64,000 bases of DNA from positions 17,749,936 through 17,813,935 of the forward strand of contig OZ010787.1 in the NCBI GenBank assembly GCA_963932465.1, given 5' to 3'. Shown one piece after another: positions 1 to 10,667 of the stretch (position 1 is the stretch's first letter; the number at the start of each line of letters is the position of its first letter). Made by a program: the position numbers and the translations under genes. Under the pieces are notes generated by a model. That model was not told where the DNA came from, made no database searches, and was given only the letters and a program-made list of their open reading frames with translations. The stretch is from Maratus speciosus (lineage: Eukaryota; Arthropoda; Arachnida; Araneae; Salticidae).

Positions 1-460
1 AAACCTTCTGCCCGAGCATCATTGTAACGCCGCCGCTCGGGATTTAGTGGCGTGAAAGTCTGTATCTATAAAACCTTCTAATCCAACCGCCTGTCGCAGA
101 AAGACCCACCTGCAAAAAGATACACTGGATAACTTCTCGACACGGAGATCTGACTTCGGCGCATATGCCACCATATCACATGATGTAGCCATGGCGCGAC
201 CTCTCTAGCCAGGCGAACCGGGAAGGCGGACTCGCCAACCCAGAGTCCATGAAAGCATACCACTCCATGAAGTACTATAGTCCATGAAAGCAAACCACTA
301 TAGTCCATGAAAGTATACCACTTGGTGGCTACGCCACATGAACTGCTCTCCAGGAACGTTCCCTATCGACCACCATCGAGGATGCTCCATTTTGCATTAT
401 GTATATCGCTCTCTCATATAGAGGCACCCTAGATGCGGTTCGTTAGATTAGGTTCGTTAG
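1..460. repeat. GC-richer block with short direct repeats
   Basis: This stretch is clearly richer in G and C than the rest of the window. At 244-322 a word close to AGTCCATGAAAGCATACCAC occurs three times, plus a shortened copy. The minus strand is open from 308 to 78 (76 codons), but I see no domain. It resembles a piece of a dispersed repeat cut by the window edge. An exon or a non-coding gene is not excluded. Confidence 0.4.
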
Positions 461-761
461 ATTGAAAGTCTGACATATGTCACGCATTGCACCATACTTG
501 CAAAACCTTAATACCATGCCTTCATACTGATTTTCAAAGGAGATAATATTATATCTCATATTTTCAGTTAAAAAAAATGTTTTTGCCTTACTTGTTTTTC
601 TTTAATACGTAACCCATTCATCAACACCTCTGATAATGGTCACTGTTTCCATTATTGTAAAAAACTCCTGTATATTGAGGTAGCAACATTTTTTAAACGA
701 ATTTTCCAGTGGGACAAATGTACACATTGCGGAAATGTTAATTTTATGGCATTTTAATAAT
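461..761. other. Unassigned AT-rich sequence
   Basis: No gene, repeat pair or terminal inverted repeat was found here. Confidence 0.5.
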
Positions 762-956
762 GGACATTAATATACACGAGTAAATTCGGCAATTCAACTT
801 TTAAAGCCAGGAATTCTATAGCATTTTCTTCTTTCAAATTTCCAGATTTTTTCCGTTAAATTTGTATGTTGAGTCTTATATGCGATTTTTTTTTCTTTTT
901 TGTTCGACCAAAACGGGATGCGCATTATATATATATATATATATATATATATAACC
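762..956. repeat. Remnant of a CCGTATTTACTCGTG-type element with a TA microsatellite
   Basis: At about 768-790 the words TACACGAGTAAAT and at about 912-924 GGGATGCGCATTATA match the ends of the longer element at 36215-38331. The right end runs into a pure TA tract (about 922-953), which may have grown from the TATA at the element's end. The interior is too decayed to align by eye. Confidence 0.35.
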
Positions 957-957
957 A

Positions 958-1062
958 TTAATTAAACATTACCGACCATCATCAAAAACCGCAATATTGT
1001 GAATGATTGACTACAAAAATGGACGCCACAAACCAACAATATAGAACTGTGTGTATAAAATA
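958..1062 (+). repeat. Dispersed repeat copy, partner of 32292-32422
   Basis: From AATTAAACATTACCGACCAT onward this matches the start of the palindromic repeat at 32292 over about 100 bases with few differences. The partner ends in an inverted copy of the same word. Here the right end is missing or decayed. Confidence 0.6.
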
Positions 1063-2806
1063 AAGTACCTTATACCTAATTACAAAAATTAACATGGAAG
1101 AAAAAAAGAAGAATATATATATGTGTATATATTATTATAATAATAATAATACGGTAACAAATATGGCTGGAAAGAGCTAAGGTGGAAGTAATTATCGAAC
1201 AGGAAGTGAAATTTAATTCTATTTGTTAAAATTTCAAAACAGGAATTTGGTTAAGACACCCGAATTTTCAAAATTGCTTTTAAATAGTGTTACTCAGTAA
1301 TATCCTTTTATTTTTTCCAGATAAAATTTAAATTCCTTTATTATTGAATCTTTCAGTATTAAAAAAAATGGAAGTAATTGCAAATTTAAAACAATTTAAA
1401 AAAGACTACAAGAGCACAGGACCATTACTTAACATTTTATTTATTCATATAAAAGAACGGTGTAATTCACTAAGTTTTATGAATTTGTTTTATATAAAAA
1501 TTTAGTATTCATTGCGGTATTTATGTTTAAAACATAGTACAACTACAATATTTTATTGTATAACGTTAAAAACAAGTTATCTTACAAAATATATTAATAT
1601 TATAGATGTTGCTTAGAATTGTATTTCATGTGGAAACTTCTTCATAGAGTATTTTCTCTGCAAGAGAGATTATTTTTACAAAGAAAGCTTATTCTAAATC
1701 CTAGTCTTATACAACTCTTATGGCTTTCATGGCATTTCGAATAGAAGAAGCAGTAAAAGTAAATTTAGATCATTGTATTTTTTCTATTTTATTTCATACA
1801 GAAATAAAATAGAAAAAATGATCAGAAATAAAAACAAAGTTTCTACTGAACTTCTAAAAAGCTTTGATCAAGAAATTATGTAAAGGAATGAAATCGCTAC
1901 GACATTTGAAGATTTTCTTCAAATAGAGAACAATATTTTTCTATTTAAAAAAAAAAAAAAATCTTATCCTACACAAGATTGTTTAAGGAAACCATCAAAA
2001 GTTTAAATAGATTTTATTGGCTGAAGTTTGCGGTCTTAAAAATAAATTTAAAGAAATGAGTCATTAAAAGTTAAATTGCAATAATAAATTTGTTGTTAAG
2101 GCGATTTTGGAATTTTAGTATTTTGTTATTTGAGTTCTTCAAAATGATGAACTTAATTTCATATGACTATATTTAGTGAACTATATCTTATTAGAATGAT
2201 GTAAATTACATTTGGTTACATTAACATTAAAGTTTAAGGGTGTTTAATGAGCCGTCTTCGAAATGTACGGATAATACCAAGATGGTAACTGAATTCAGTC
2301 AGCAGAAGATGAAAAATGCCTTGTGTCATTGGATTCATTGTAGCTATAATGTAGTATTTTAAGTCGTACAAAGTTGTATGTTATTGGTGCTGCATAAACT
2401 GCAACTTTACAAACCTGCAACTACCGAAAAAGACAGGTGGCGGCATTTCCACTCATTTCGTTTCGCACGTGAGGTTAAAAAGCAGTTGGACATTTGGAGG
2501 AAACCAGCCTGCATTGATCACGTGGCAGCCAAGATGGATGAAAGTGCCACAGCCTCTATCTTTTGTCGACTGCATACAAAAACTTTCAAGAAACAATCCG
2601 GAATATAAAAAAATCTTGTGCTGCATAGCAGCCCACAATTGAAGGTGATGTGCCCTATGCGAGATTTTGGAACGCACTCAGGATACTTTTTGCAACTTTA
2701 GGATATTCTATTTTAAATTATCTATAGTTCATTCCATATAACGTATACGGTTTGGGAATGTAGCCATGAGAAATTGAGCTCATCTTTTTGAATGAACATG
2801 TAAGTA
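1063..2806. other. Unassigned AT-rich stretch with one hairpin and one open frame
   Basis: A near-perfect inverted repeat lies at about 1769-1823 (GATCATT...TTTCTATTTTATTTC and its complement around a 6-base loop). A plus-strand frame at 2378-2608 encodes 76 residues with a few Cys, His and Trp that faintly recall a THAP zinc finger. I could not establish the C2CH pattern, so it is not called a gene. The rest shows nothing I recognise. Confidence 0.4.
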
Positions 2807-3230
2807 GGAGAAGGTACTGTTACTTTGACCACTTTGCAAAATTTTCATTTTCATAGCTTAACTATTAAGGCTAAATTTAATTTCTCTGTTTTATTATAAT
2901 CAGTATCATATTGTTTATCATACGTAATTTTTTCAAGGTTCTAGTTTCACTTTCATTATGTTTCATTTGATTTAAAAAAAATAATAATAATATGGTGTTC
3001 AAAGGTACAACGCATAGTTGTGCCTTTGACCATGGGTTGTTGTACCTTTGATCGGGCAATTAAACAACACTGCAATGAAGAAAAAAATCAATTTATTCAG
3101 TATCATTGTAAATAGTTTTAAGTTAAATGGTTACAGGGCAATGTAAGCTTATTAAGAATTATCTTAATGATAACACTTTAAGAGTTTTGTATTTCACGTT
3201 TGCTTATTCCGCTTTAATTGATGAAAAGTC

Positions 3231-3470
3231 TACACTGTAAAAAAAATGCTGCCAGTTTTCCGGTAGGAATCGGAAAAATAGTTGCCCTTATCGTACCGGA
3301 ATAATTTCCGACCCAGCTCGGAATACAATCCGTAAAAATTAGGAAATAGTCAGTAAAACGGTATTTTACGGATTTTATTCCGAGCTGGGTTGGAAATTAT
3401 TCCGGTACGATAAGGGCAACTATTTTTCCGATTCCTACCGGAAAACTGGCATTATTTTTTTTACAGTGTA
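3231..3470. mobile_element. 240-bp foldback MITE nested in family i element
   Basis: Arms of about 105 bp face each other around a short centre. The outer ends are TACACTGTAAAAAAAATGC and its complement, followed by blocks such as CCGGTAGGAATCGGAAAAAT and CCGGTACGATAAGGGCAACT in inverted copies. TA lies at both edges. There is no coding capacity. The minus-strand frame that runs through its right arm (3397-3479) is an accidental extension of the neighbouring remnant. Confidence 0.85.
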
Positions 3471-3479
3471 CTCCAAATG

Positions 3480-3723
3480 ACAAACAGTCCAACTGTCGTG
3501 CAGATCTACTAGCAATAGTAGGGTTTGGAAGTTTAGTCACAATGTCTTCTATATAAATATCATACAGCTTTTCATCTTCTCGTATAAACTTCCCACTTAA
3601 AGTTTGTTTTTTCAAATATTGGACCTGAAACACTGGATATTTAATATCACATATATCTGCGACAAAACATGTAATAGTTTTATTACTTGCAATTTTAACA
3701 AGAATAAAATTTCCCTTTTCCAA
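3480..3723 (-). pseudogene. C-terminal fragment of a transposon-encoded protein
   Basis: The minus strand encodes about 80 residues beginning MEKGNFILVKIASNKTI and reaching LPNPT about 50 residues later, before running into the nested MITE. A stop (TAA, near 3740) lies just upstream in the same frame, which otherwise continues as DECSELAKKK and SEKDELEKGN. From memory, the pattern GDFVLVKF...VGxI...EVKFLR...DIVxKLP recurs at the C-terminus of jerky/pogo-like transposases in arthropods. I see no DDE catalytic part nearby. It is a decayed coding remnant inside the element at 2807-4397; a host domain is a less likely alternative. Confidence 0.45.
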
Positions 3724-4399
3724 TTCATCTTTCTCGGATTATTTCTTCTTAGCTAATTCAGAACATTCATCTGACAGATCAAAATAACTTTCTCCTGGAA
3801 AATGTAAACAAAGCAATGACCAGAAGTCTGCATAACCTCTGGTCCGAAGCTGTGTGGATTTGAAGAACTCTACTGTATATATATATATATTTATTACTTT
3901 TGAACAACTGAAGGAAAAAAATATCGTTAACTAATTTCAAGACAATTGTAGTAAGTAAGTCATAAAAGTTGAAATGTTTAAAAAATCTTTTAGAGTGTTG
4001 CATCTTTGACCTGGTCAAAAGAACAACAACTGATCAGGTCAGAGGTACAACACCATGCTAATGCAAATTACAAAGCATACTACAGTTTTACGGTTAGGAT
4101 AATCATTTTCGCAAGCACCACCATATTTATAAAAGTCTATAGCTACCATGTCAAATTATTTTTACCAACAAAGACATAGCACAAAAAATATTATTAGGCA
4201 AAACATTAACAAATAAATACTTACATTTTTATGATGGAAAGGAATTAGTATTAGTCACAGCAATCCTCTTTGACTTGAATAATCCACTGTAGGTTGCACA
4301 AGTCCTCTAGTGAAGGAACCATGGAATTACACCAAAATTCATAAAATGGCCTAGGTGGTCCAAAGAACAATATGGTCACAGGTACAACTCCTTCTTCTA

Positions 4400-5085
4400 C
4401 GATATAATTATGTTACGCTTGGATAGGGTGTTTTATTAAGGACTTCTTAAGTTTAAAAATCAATTATTAAACATAATTAATATAAAAATGGTGACATGCT
4501 TATCACGTAGATCATAAATTTTGTATGAAGTAATTTTTTTAAAATAGTATACATTTTTGTCAATAGATGGCACTGCGCCGTCTTAAAATCTGTAAGGCGC
4601 AAAATAACTTGAAATTTTCAAAATGTAAATTATGCGTTTAAAAAATTACATAGAGTACAAAATAAAGTCTAAAATAAATTTGATGCAGTTTTACACGTTA
4701 GTTTGAGCATTCCTGCAATTTGAGATTATCTCAACGCTATCCATTGACGAAAATTCGGCCTATATTTAGAATTAGTTCATACAAAACATGTGTGCTACCT
4801 GATAAACATTTAATTTATTTTAACTATATATTTATTATATTTAATGAATTATTGAATTTAAAATTCAATGAAATCCAATGAAACAACCCCTTTTATGAAA
4901 CAACCTGTATCAGGCTTGCTAATTTGGCCTTTTTTAATTCAGAAATTCCGGATACATACCAGAAATTTCGAAAATTATTTTTGCTTTATTTAATAACAGA
5001 TATTTTGCGATTACATAAAGTAAAGATTACTATTTGGAATTTCTGAATAAATAAACGGTCAAGTGCGAGCATTACTCGTGCACAG
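4400..5085. other. Unassigned AT-rich sequence
   Basis: No repeat pair, coding frame or inverted terminus was recognised. Confidence 0.5.
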
Positions 5086-7385
5086 AGGGTTCCGTAGAAT
5101 AAATATATGAATTTGTAATTGTATTATAAAAAAAAGTTGCTACAAGAATACTAAGACTTTGTAAAAAACTATACAACGTAGGGTTAAGTATAACTGTATA
5201 TATTAGAAAAGTGTAATCGGGTATATCATGACAGTTCAAAGAGATATGGAACCTAAATAATATCAAATATAGCTATTCGTATAACTCTTTTTTTAATATT
5301 ATCCTAATCTGTTTATGATGAACTTAATTCGGTACTGAGAATAAAAGCAGCGCATAGTTAAACTCCATTTGGCATTTCATGAAAGTAAATTGAGCGTAGT
5401 AATAACCTTTATTTCTACAGTGTAGCTAAAACAAAACCTTTGTTCAAAGTTTAAATTTGGCATTGTGCTAAGCGTGCTTCGAATTGAGGTCTCAATGTTG
5501 CAACGCCGCATTGGTCAGTGCCACGTTTTTCCAGATAGGTGTTTAATTAACTTTTAAAGTCACTCGAGGCGTATTGAGAGATACAATCAATGCAAACTAT
5601 CGCGAATCCCACAGTATTTATGCGATTCAGTCTAATTAAATCTTTCGAGGCCGATGCCCTTAAAAAACGGATACCTAACATTAATTCCAAAACAGACAAA
5701 AGGCAACAAGAATATTTAATTAAAATTTTCCTTTTATCATGTACGTGAAAATAAGCAAGTTCGCATTTTCTAAAAAATTCGTTATAAATTCTGGTGTCAG
5801 TTCATTATTTCATAAGTTTATAAATAGAATTACTCCGTGCCGGAAAGGATTAAGTGGTCGCAGGACTCTTAAAGCTTCAAAATTTAAGAAATTTTAATTT
5901 TTTTACATGTTAAACTCCTATCTTTTCTGAATATTTTGATATAATTGTTTCCTTGAAATTCCCATTAGAACAGAAGTTTTGGCTTTTAGAATTATACCCG
6001 CTCAATAGCTGAAGCGGCGTTTCCGAAACTTTAAAGTCATTATTTTCAAATGGCGTTTTTCGGGCATAACGCGCAGCAAACCTCAAAACCTTCTGAATAT
6101 TTTTTCATGAAATTTTCAAAACATATATTTCATGTTAGTCTGTATAAACAGAACCTAAAATTTCCTCTTTATTGTTCAAAAAAATATTTTTTTAGGTAAT
6201 TTTACTGTTGAAATTTTCAAAATTTTGTATTAGCTAAATGCAACATTGCATTAAAAATGTAAAAATGCTTTAAATACAAATTTATTTAAGTTCAGGGAAA
6301 TTATTACAATCTGAAGTATAAGTAAACACCAAAATTTTCATTCTAGATGTAATATTTATTTTGTAATCCTGCTCGTAAACTGTAATGCCAATTTTTTGTT
6401 CGACAAATGTCTAACAGTTTCGAACCCCCTATAAATACTAATTCTGTATCTTGCAATTTTTTAAATACATGAAACCAAAGAACATACTTATATCTTTCAT
6501 CCCAATTAAAATTGTGTTTGAAAATCATATACATTTTAAGGCATTAAATGTTGAAAATGGTCTTTTTTTCGTTTTTTCCACTTTTTAGAGTCCCGAGACC
6601 CCTTAAATTACTATGTTTTTAACAATTTGACGTTTATTGCTTTTATACTGTTACTGGACATTACATTACACATATATATCATTAAAAGATGTTAACTAGG
6701 CATACAGTACGCCGCCTCTGCCCTTGTGTATGTCCAAACTGACCGTACCTTTAAGGGTTAATATCTTGGTTAATTACCGATGATTTTTTTCGAAAATCAT
6801 TATCAACAATGCTTTTATTCTTCTGCAACGATAGGTATATTCAGCGATGCTCAACAATTTTTCTGAATGCCCGTAAATCGAAATTTGTGTATAACAGAAA
6901 AATGCTAATTACTCAATATCTATGTGACCTAGAGTAATCGCTATAATTTTCCGGCAAGGTTTATATTAACGTCTACTACCTCGAATTTTTTCATAATTTT
7001 AGTTTCAGTAGATTCGGAATTAGATGGGGGGGACATATTTTTGCTCTACATTTTCAACAATATTTTTGAAAATATAATACCTAAAATTAAAAGGAATGTA
7101 TTTTTGAGTTCAGCGTTACAAAAGCTTTCACAGGATACCCTACATGATATACAAAGAAAAGATTTTTTTTCAAGTAGCATAATTAGCCCCTCTACTTTTT
7201 TACTAAATATATTTATGAATGTTTATTAATCTGAATATATGTGGGTCAATGGTCTTTATTACTTCCCCGAATTTGAACTTTCCACGTTCCATAGTTTACG
7301 AGTAAAATGGCTGTGACAGACAGACAGACAGACACAGGAGTGATCTTATAATGGTTCCGTTTTTACTTTTTAAGTACGGAACCCT
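5086..7385. mobile_element. Possible 2.3-kb element bounded by inverted AGGGTTCCGTA
   Basis: AGGGTTCCGTA at 5086-5096 is repeated in inverse as TACGGAACCCT at 7375-7385. The right end reads on the minus strand as AGGGTTCCGTACTTAAAAAG, then an inner GGAACC and a (GTCT)n tract (7315-7335). This arrangement is common at one end of dispersed repeats in insect genomes. No transposase is recognisable inside. The two ends could belong to separate elements. Confidence 0.4.
7315..7335. repeat. (GACA)n microsatellite
   Basis: Five consecutive GACA units. Similar tracts occur at about 54412-54432 and, inverted, at about 60812-60830, each inside a dispersed repeat. Confidence 0.9.
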
Positions 7386-8306
7386 AAAAAGGGCCAAATT
7401 GGCAACCATCTCCAGTAACAATATAATGCTACATTTCAGTCTGCATTCTCACCTGTTATTTAAAAATAATATGAGAAAATGAAATTTAAATTGTGGAAAA
7501 TAAAGCGTATCATAAACATTTTTGTTTTTATTCGTTGTTGATGATCAATAGTTCGCAGTTCACGATCTATCTAAATAGTCATCATTATTTGTTTTTTAGT
7601 TCGCAATAAACAAAAAAATTTGGTAAAACTGTAATTAATTTTGTAACCGAGAAGCATTTCAGCGCAAATTTAAAGGCATAAATTAATTTTAAATAATCCA
7701 GTTACCTAACAAAGGAAGAGTTGGAATTGTTGAAAGATGTTTCACTCCATAGAATAATTCAATTACTAAATTAACTCTTAGCCTGTTCATTTGAGAAAAT
7801 TAATAAAGATAAATTGAGCGGCAAAACTACATTCTTCTGTGGAACATTTATAAGGTTTGTTAATTTATAAGTTTATAAATTGTTAAATTATTCTTTAAGT
7901 GACTGATAAAGAACAAGAGTATGAGAAAATAAAAAACCTGAAATATATCATGATAAAATAAATATGCTTGCTATTTTAAAGGAATGGTGGAAGTTAAAAT
8001 TAAGAATTATCTCTCTTCATTTAAAAGCTCTATAAAATAGGACTGGTACGAAAAAAGATTTTCCTACATGCATACAGCGCATTTTGAAATAACTTATACA
8101 AAAATTTTTTAACACCAAAAAAGATCCGTTTAAAAAATATATATGCATAAGAAATTGTTGTTTAAAAATGTTCCATGCAATTTCTATATGATAGAAAACT
8201 AATGAATACTTTAATGCAATCCCAGCGTTTAGAAATACTCAAATATATGTACTTTTAGAAGCTGAGATTAAGCAGAGCTGAGACTAATGTATAAAAAATA
8301 TTACTA
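7386..8306. other. Unassigned AT-rich sequence
   Basis: A block of about 35 bp near 7974-8008 (AAAGGAATGGTGGAAGTTAA and on) recurs near 9131-9165. Together with similar pieces near 8236-8300 and 9225-9260 this suggests an old local duplication. Nothing else is recognised. Confidence 0.4.
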
Positions 8307-8872
8307 AAACAAGTAAAAATTAAATTTAAAAATAAAAAAAACCCGACTGCGCGAACCAATTAATTATTTCTCATCAATGTGAAAATATTTTTTATATTAC
8401 TTTCCTATTTTTTTATTTACTTGTATTGATGACTTTTAGGTTGTGTTTAATTGTTAGTTCCAATCTATAAACATTGTTTTGATGAGACCTATAGATGTCT
8501 ATGATGGTTAGAGTTGCAGTGAAACTAGGGATCCTACCTACACAACTTCCAAGTTGTATAATATTTAAACGGAGCTTCTGACTTTAAAATAGTCAATGAA
8601 ACATCGTATTCATTTTGAAAGACCTATCCAATGATATGCCACTCAATATGGAACGTAAAAAATTATTTTCGTCTCTACCGCCATTTTGTATTTTACGGCC
8701 GCCATTTTGATTTTATGAAAAAACCTAGCCTATAACCTTCGGACGATTAAGACTAATCGATAGAGACCTCATTGATTAAAATCCATCCAGCTGTTGAGAT
8801 GTTTCGAGGGTATAAAGAAATCTACATACCCAGATACGCGTGAAACACATAACCCTTCTTGACAGTCGGGTA
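8307..8872 (+). mobile_element. CCCGACTG-ended dispersed repeat, copy A
   Basis: ACCCGACTGC at 8341 and the complementary CAGTCGGGT near 8863 bound about 530 bp. The A-rich lead from 8307 (AAACAAGTAAAAATTAAATT) is shared with copy C. Shared internal blocks include TGATGACTTTTAG, ACACAACTTCCA, CGGAGCTTCTGACTTTAAAA and CATACCCAGATAC. There is no coding frame. Three copies in this window in both orientations mark it as a non-autonomous mobile repeat. The superfamily is not evident. Confidence 0.75.
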
Positions 8873-9299
8873 ATTATAGAAATATTTTTGCAAATTGGGC
8901 AGGTTTTCTCAATTTTTCCCCTTAGTATTGAATTTCTTCATTATAAATTAAGTAAATATTCTTTATTTTTCACATGGATACTTATTTATCTTTGAGAAAT
9001 TCGAAAGGGTTTGGATGAGAAATAATTAGCAGGGAATACTACTATAAATTTTTAGATATGCGGTTTTAAAACTGCGTAAAACTTGTTAAAACTTGCATCC
9101 CACAAGTTTAAATCGCAATCAGACTGATTTTGATTTTAAAGGAATGATGGAAGTTAAAATTAAGATCAGATGAATGTAGATATTGAATTTTTTTTCGACT
9201 TCGAGAAAATCCCTCATTACCCAGCTACTTTTAGAAAGCAACTGAAATTAAGCTAACTATATTGCCAATAGAAATAGCAAATAAAGCCTTTGTGCAACA
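8873..9299. other. Unassigned AT-rich sequence
   Basis: Apart from the short block near 9131-9165 repeated from about 7974, nothing is recognised. Confidence 0.45.
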
Positions 9300-9344
9300 A
9301 TATTAAAAAGCAGAAAACCAACGTATAAAAATGCACAAATAATA

Positions 9345-9415
9345 CATGAAAAGCAGCAAACAGCTGTTTCGAATCTGCTAGGGAGATTCGAAACTGCTGT
9401 TTGCTGCTTTTCATG
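9345..9415. repeat. 71-bp hairpin with 32-bp arms
   Basis: CATGAAAAGCAGCAAACAGC...GAATCT and its complement pair with a single mismatch around a 7-base loop (GCTAGGG). It abuts the MITE at 9418. Confidence 0.9.
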
Positions 9416-9417
9416 TA

Positions 9418-9868
9418 CTGTAAAAGCACTTATTTTCGCGAGTCGTAATTTTCGCGAAAATGAAGATATCGGTGATTTCGCAAGTTGAAAATTTCGCGAA
9501 TTTTACATAAACAGAACCGAAAGTTGAAAAATCACGAAACTACCTAAATAGAACCCCTTTTGCATAAGGTATTTTCAGAAACTTCCTTTTGTCTTAAAAG
9601 TTCGTTCTATTAATTGTATTATTGTTTTTATTCAAAAAATAGTTGTATAGTATTCAAGAAATAGTTGTAAGTATTCAAGAAATTTTTGTACTTATTTCTT
9701 ATTTAAGTAACTGTAATCATTAAACTTTGGATAAGAGAAAAATTTCTGATTTTGTATTATTATTTGAGGCGAAAAAAAAATATTTCGCGTGGCTTAAATT
9801 TTCGCGATTACGACGGGCTCGTGAAAATCGCGAAAATTAAAGTCTCGCGAAAATAAGTGCTTTTACAG
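9418..9868. mobile_element. 451-bp TA-flanked MITE with TTTTCGCG repeats
   Basis: The inverted ends are CTGTAAAAGCACTTATTTTC followed by GCGAG, and their complement, flanked by TA on both sides (9416-9417, 9869-9870). The words TTTTCGCGA and TTCGCGAA recur near both ends (9430-9500 and 9784-9860), a subterminal array like those of the word-array elements. It is non-coding. TA duplication suggests mobilisation by a Tc1/mariner-type enzyme. Confidence 0.8.
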
Positions 9869-9912
9869 TATTATTTATGCATTTTTATACGTTGGTTTTC
9901 TGCTTTTTAATA

Positions 9913-10340
9913 CATTGCCAATATCGTTCGGAATTTTTAAGATGCTTGTCTGGGTTTTTATAATAGTTCCTTATAGTCAATTATATATAGTTGACGAAAA
10001 AAAAATAATGAAAAGAATATTGTTATCATTTACGCATGTTCAGTTAAACATTATTTCACACAAACACTCATATTTCATTAAATATTTAATATATTTATAT
10101 TCTAATTGCAATATCTTGTTTCTATTGCACTTTGTCAAGTTTTCCAAAAGCGGCATTAAATTTGATTGAAAACTCTGTATGCTATAAACAAAAAAAACAT
10201 ACAAAATGTTTTTGACTTGAAAAGGAAAAAAAAATTACTTAAATGAATATCCGTTCTCATCTTATACAAATGAACAGAAATGTTGTACAGGGCCCACATA
10301 GTCATCTGCTATAGCTACAGATCATTTCCTGTATATCATT
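9913..10340. other. Unassigned AT-rich sequence
   Basis: A plus-strand frame of 84 codons (9915-10169) has a biased AT-driven composition and no domain. About 10300-10340 begins to resemble 14200-14255, just before the shared ACAGGGTG start. Confidence 0.4.
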
Positions 10341-10667
10341 TTACAGGGTGATTTCAAATATAATTATTTTATTCAATTTGTTGTTGGTCTCCTAATTGCC
10401 GTCTAAACTCTTGCTGAAAATATGAGGTCAAACATGCTCTTTACATTCCTGAACTTACAGAAGAATTCGTTAAACATTTCTCTAGATATTTGACAAAACA
10501 TCTGAATTCGAAACTGTCCGGGTACTTTTGTCCAGACTGTATATACACACTATATGGCCAAATGTGACCGGCCACTTGCGATTTTAGACGTTTTGTTAAA
10601 TATCTAAAAAAAAAAAGGAGGAATTAACCTGAACTCCAGATGTGTAAACAGTATAATATAGGTCATA

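Larger units (their letters stand above)
2807..4397 (-). mobile_element. TA-flanked DNA element with a repeated 15-bp word (family i)
   Basis: The ends are imperfect inverted repeats (GGAGAAGG...TTTGACC at the left, its complement GGTCACAGG...CCTTCTTC at the right), each next to TA (2805-2806 and 4398-4399). The word GTTGTACCTTTGACC or a close variant occurs near 2817, 3017, 3039 and 3997 in plus orientation and near 3001, 4013, 4037, 4357 and 4374 in minus orientation. A 240-bp MITE is nested at 3231-3470. Remnants of coding sequence lie between (3480-3770, minus). TA duplication and subterminal arrays fit the Tc1/mariner/pogo superfamily; the family assignment is inferred. Confidence 0.6.
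9300..9912. mobile_element. Outer palindrome containing a hairpin and a MITE
   Basis: The left flank (9303-9344: TTAAAAAGCAGAAAACCAAC and on through GTATAAAAATGCACAAATAAT) is found inverted at 9868-9911. Between them lie a 71-bp hairpin (9345-9415) and a TA-flanked MITE (9418-9868). The order suggests a foldback element into whose centre a second element inserted. Confidence 0.65.

Noticed and set aside
78..308. 76-codon minus-strand frame as a gene
   Set aside because: It lies in repeat-like GC-richer DNA with internal short repeats, and has no domain.
2378..2608. 76-codon plus-strand frame as a THAP zinc-finger gene
   Set aside because: Some Cys, His and Trp residues fit loosely, but the C2CH spacing and the AVPTIF end are not visible.
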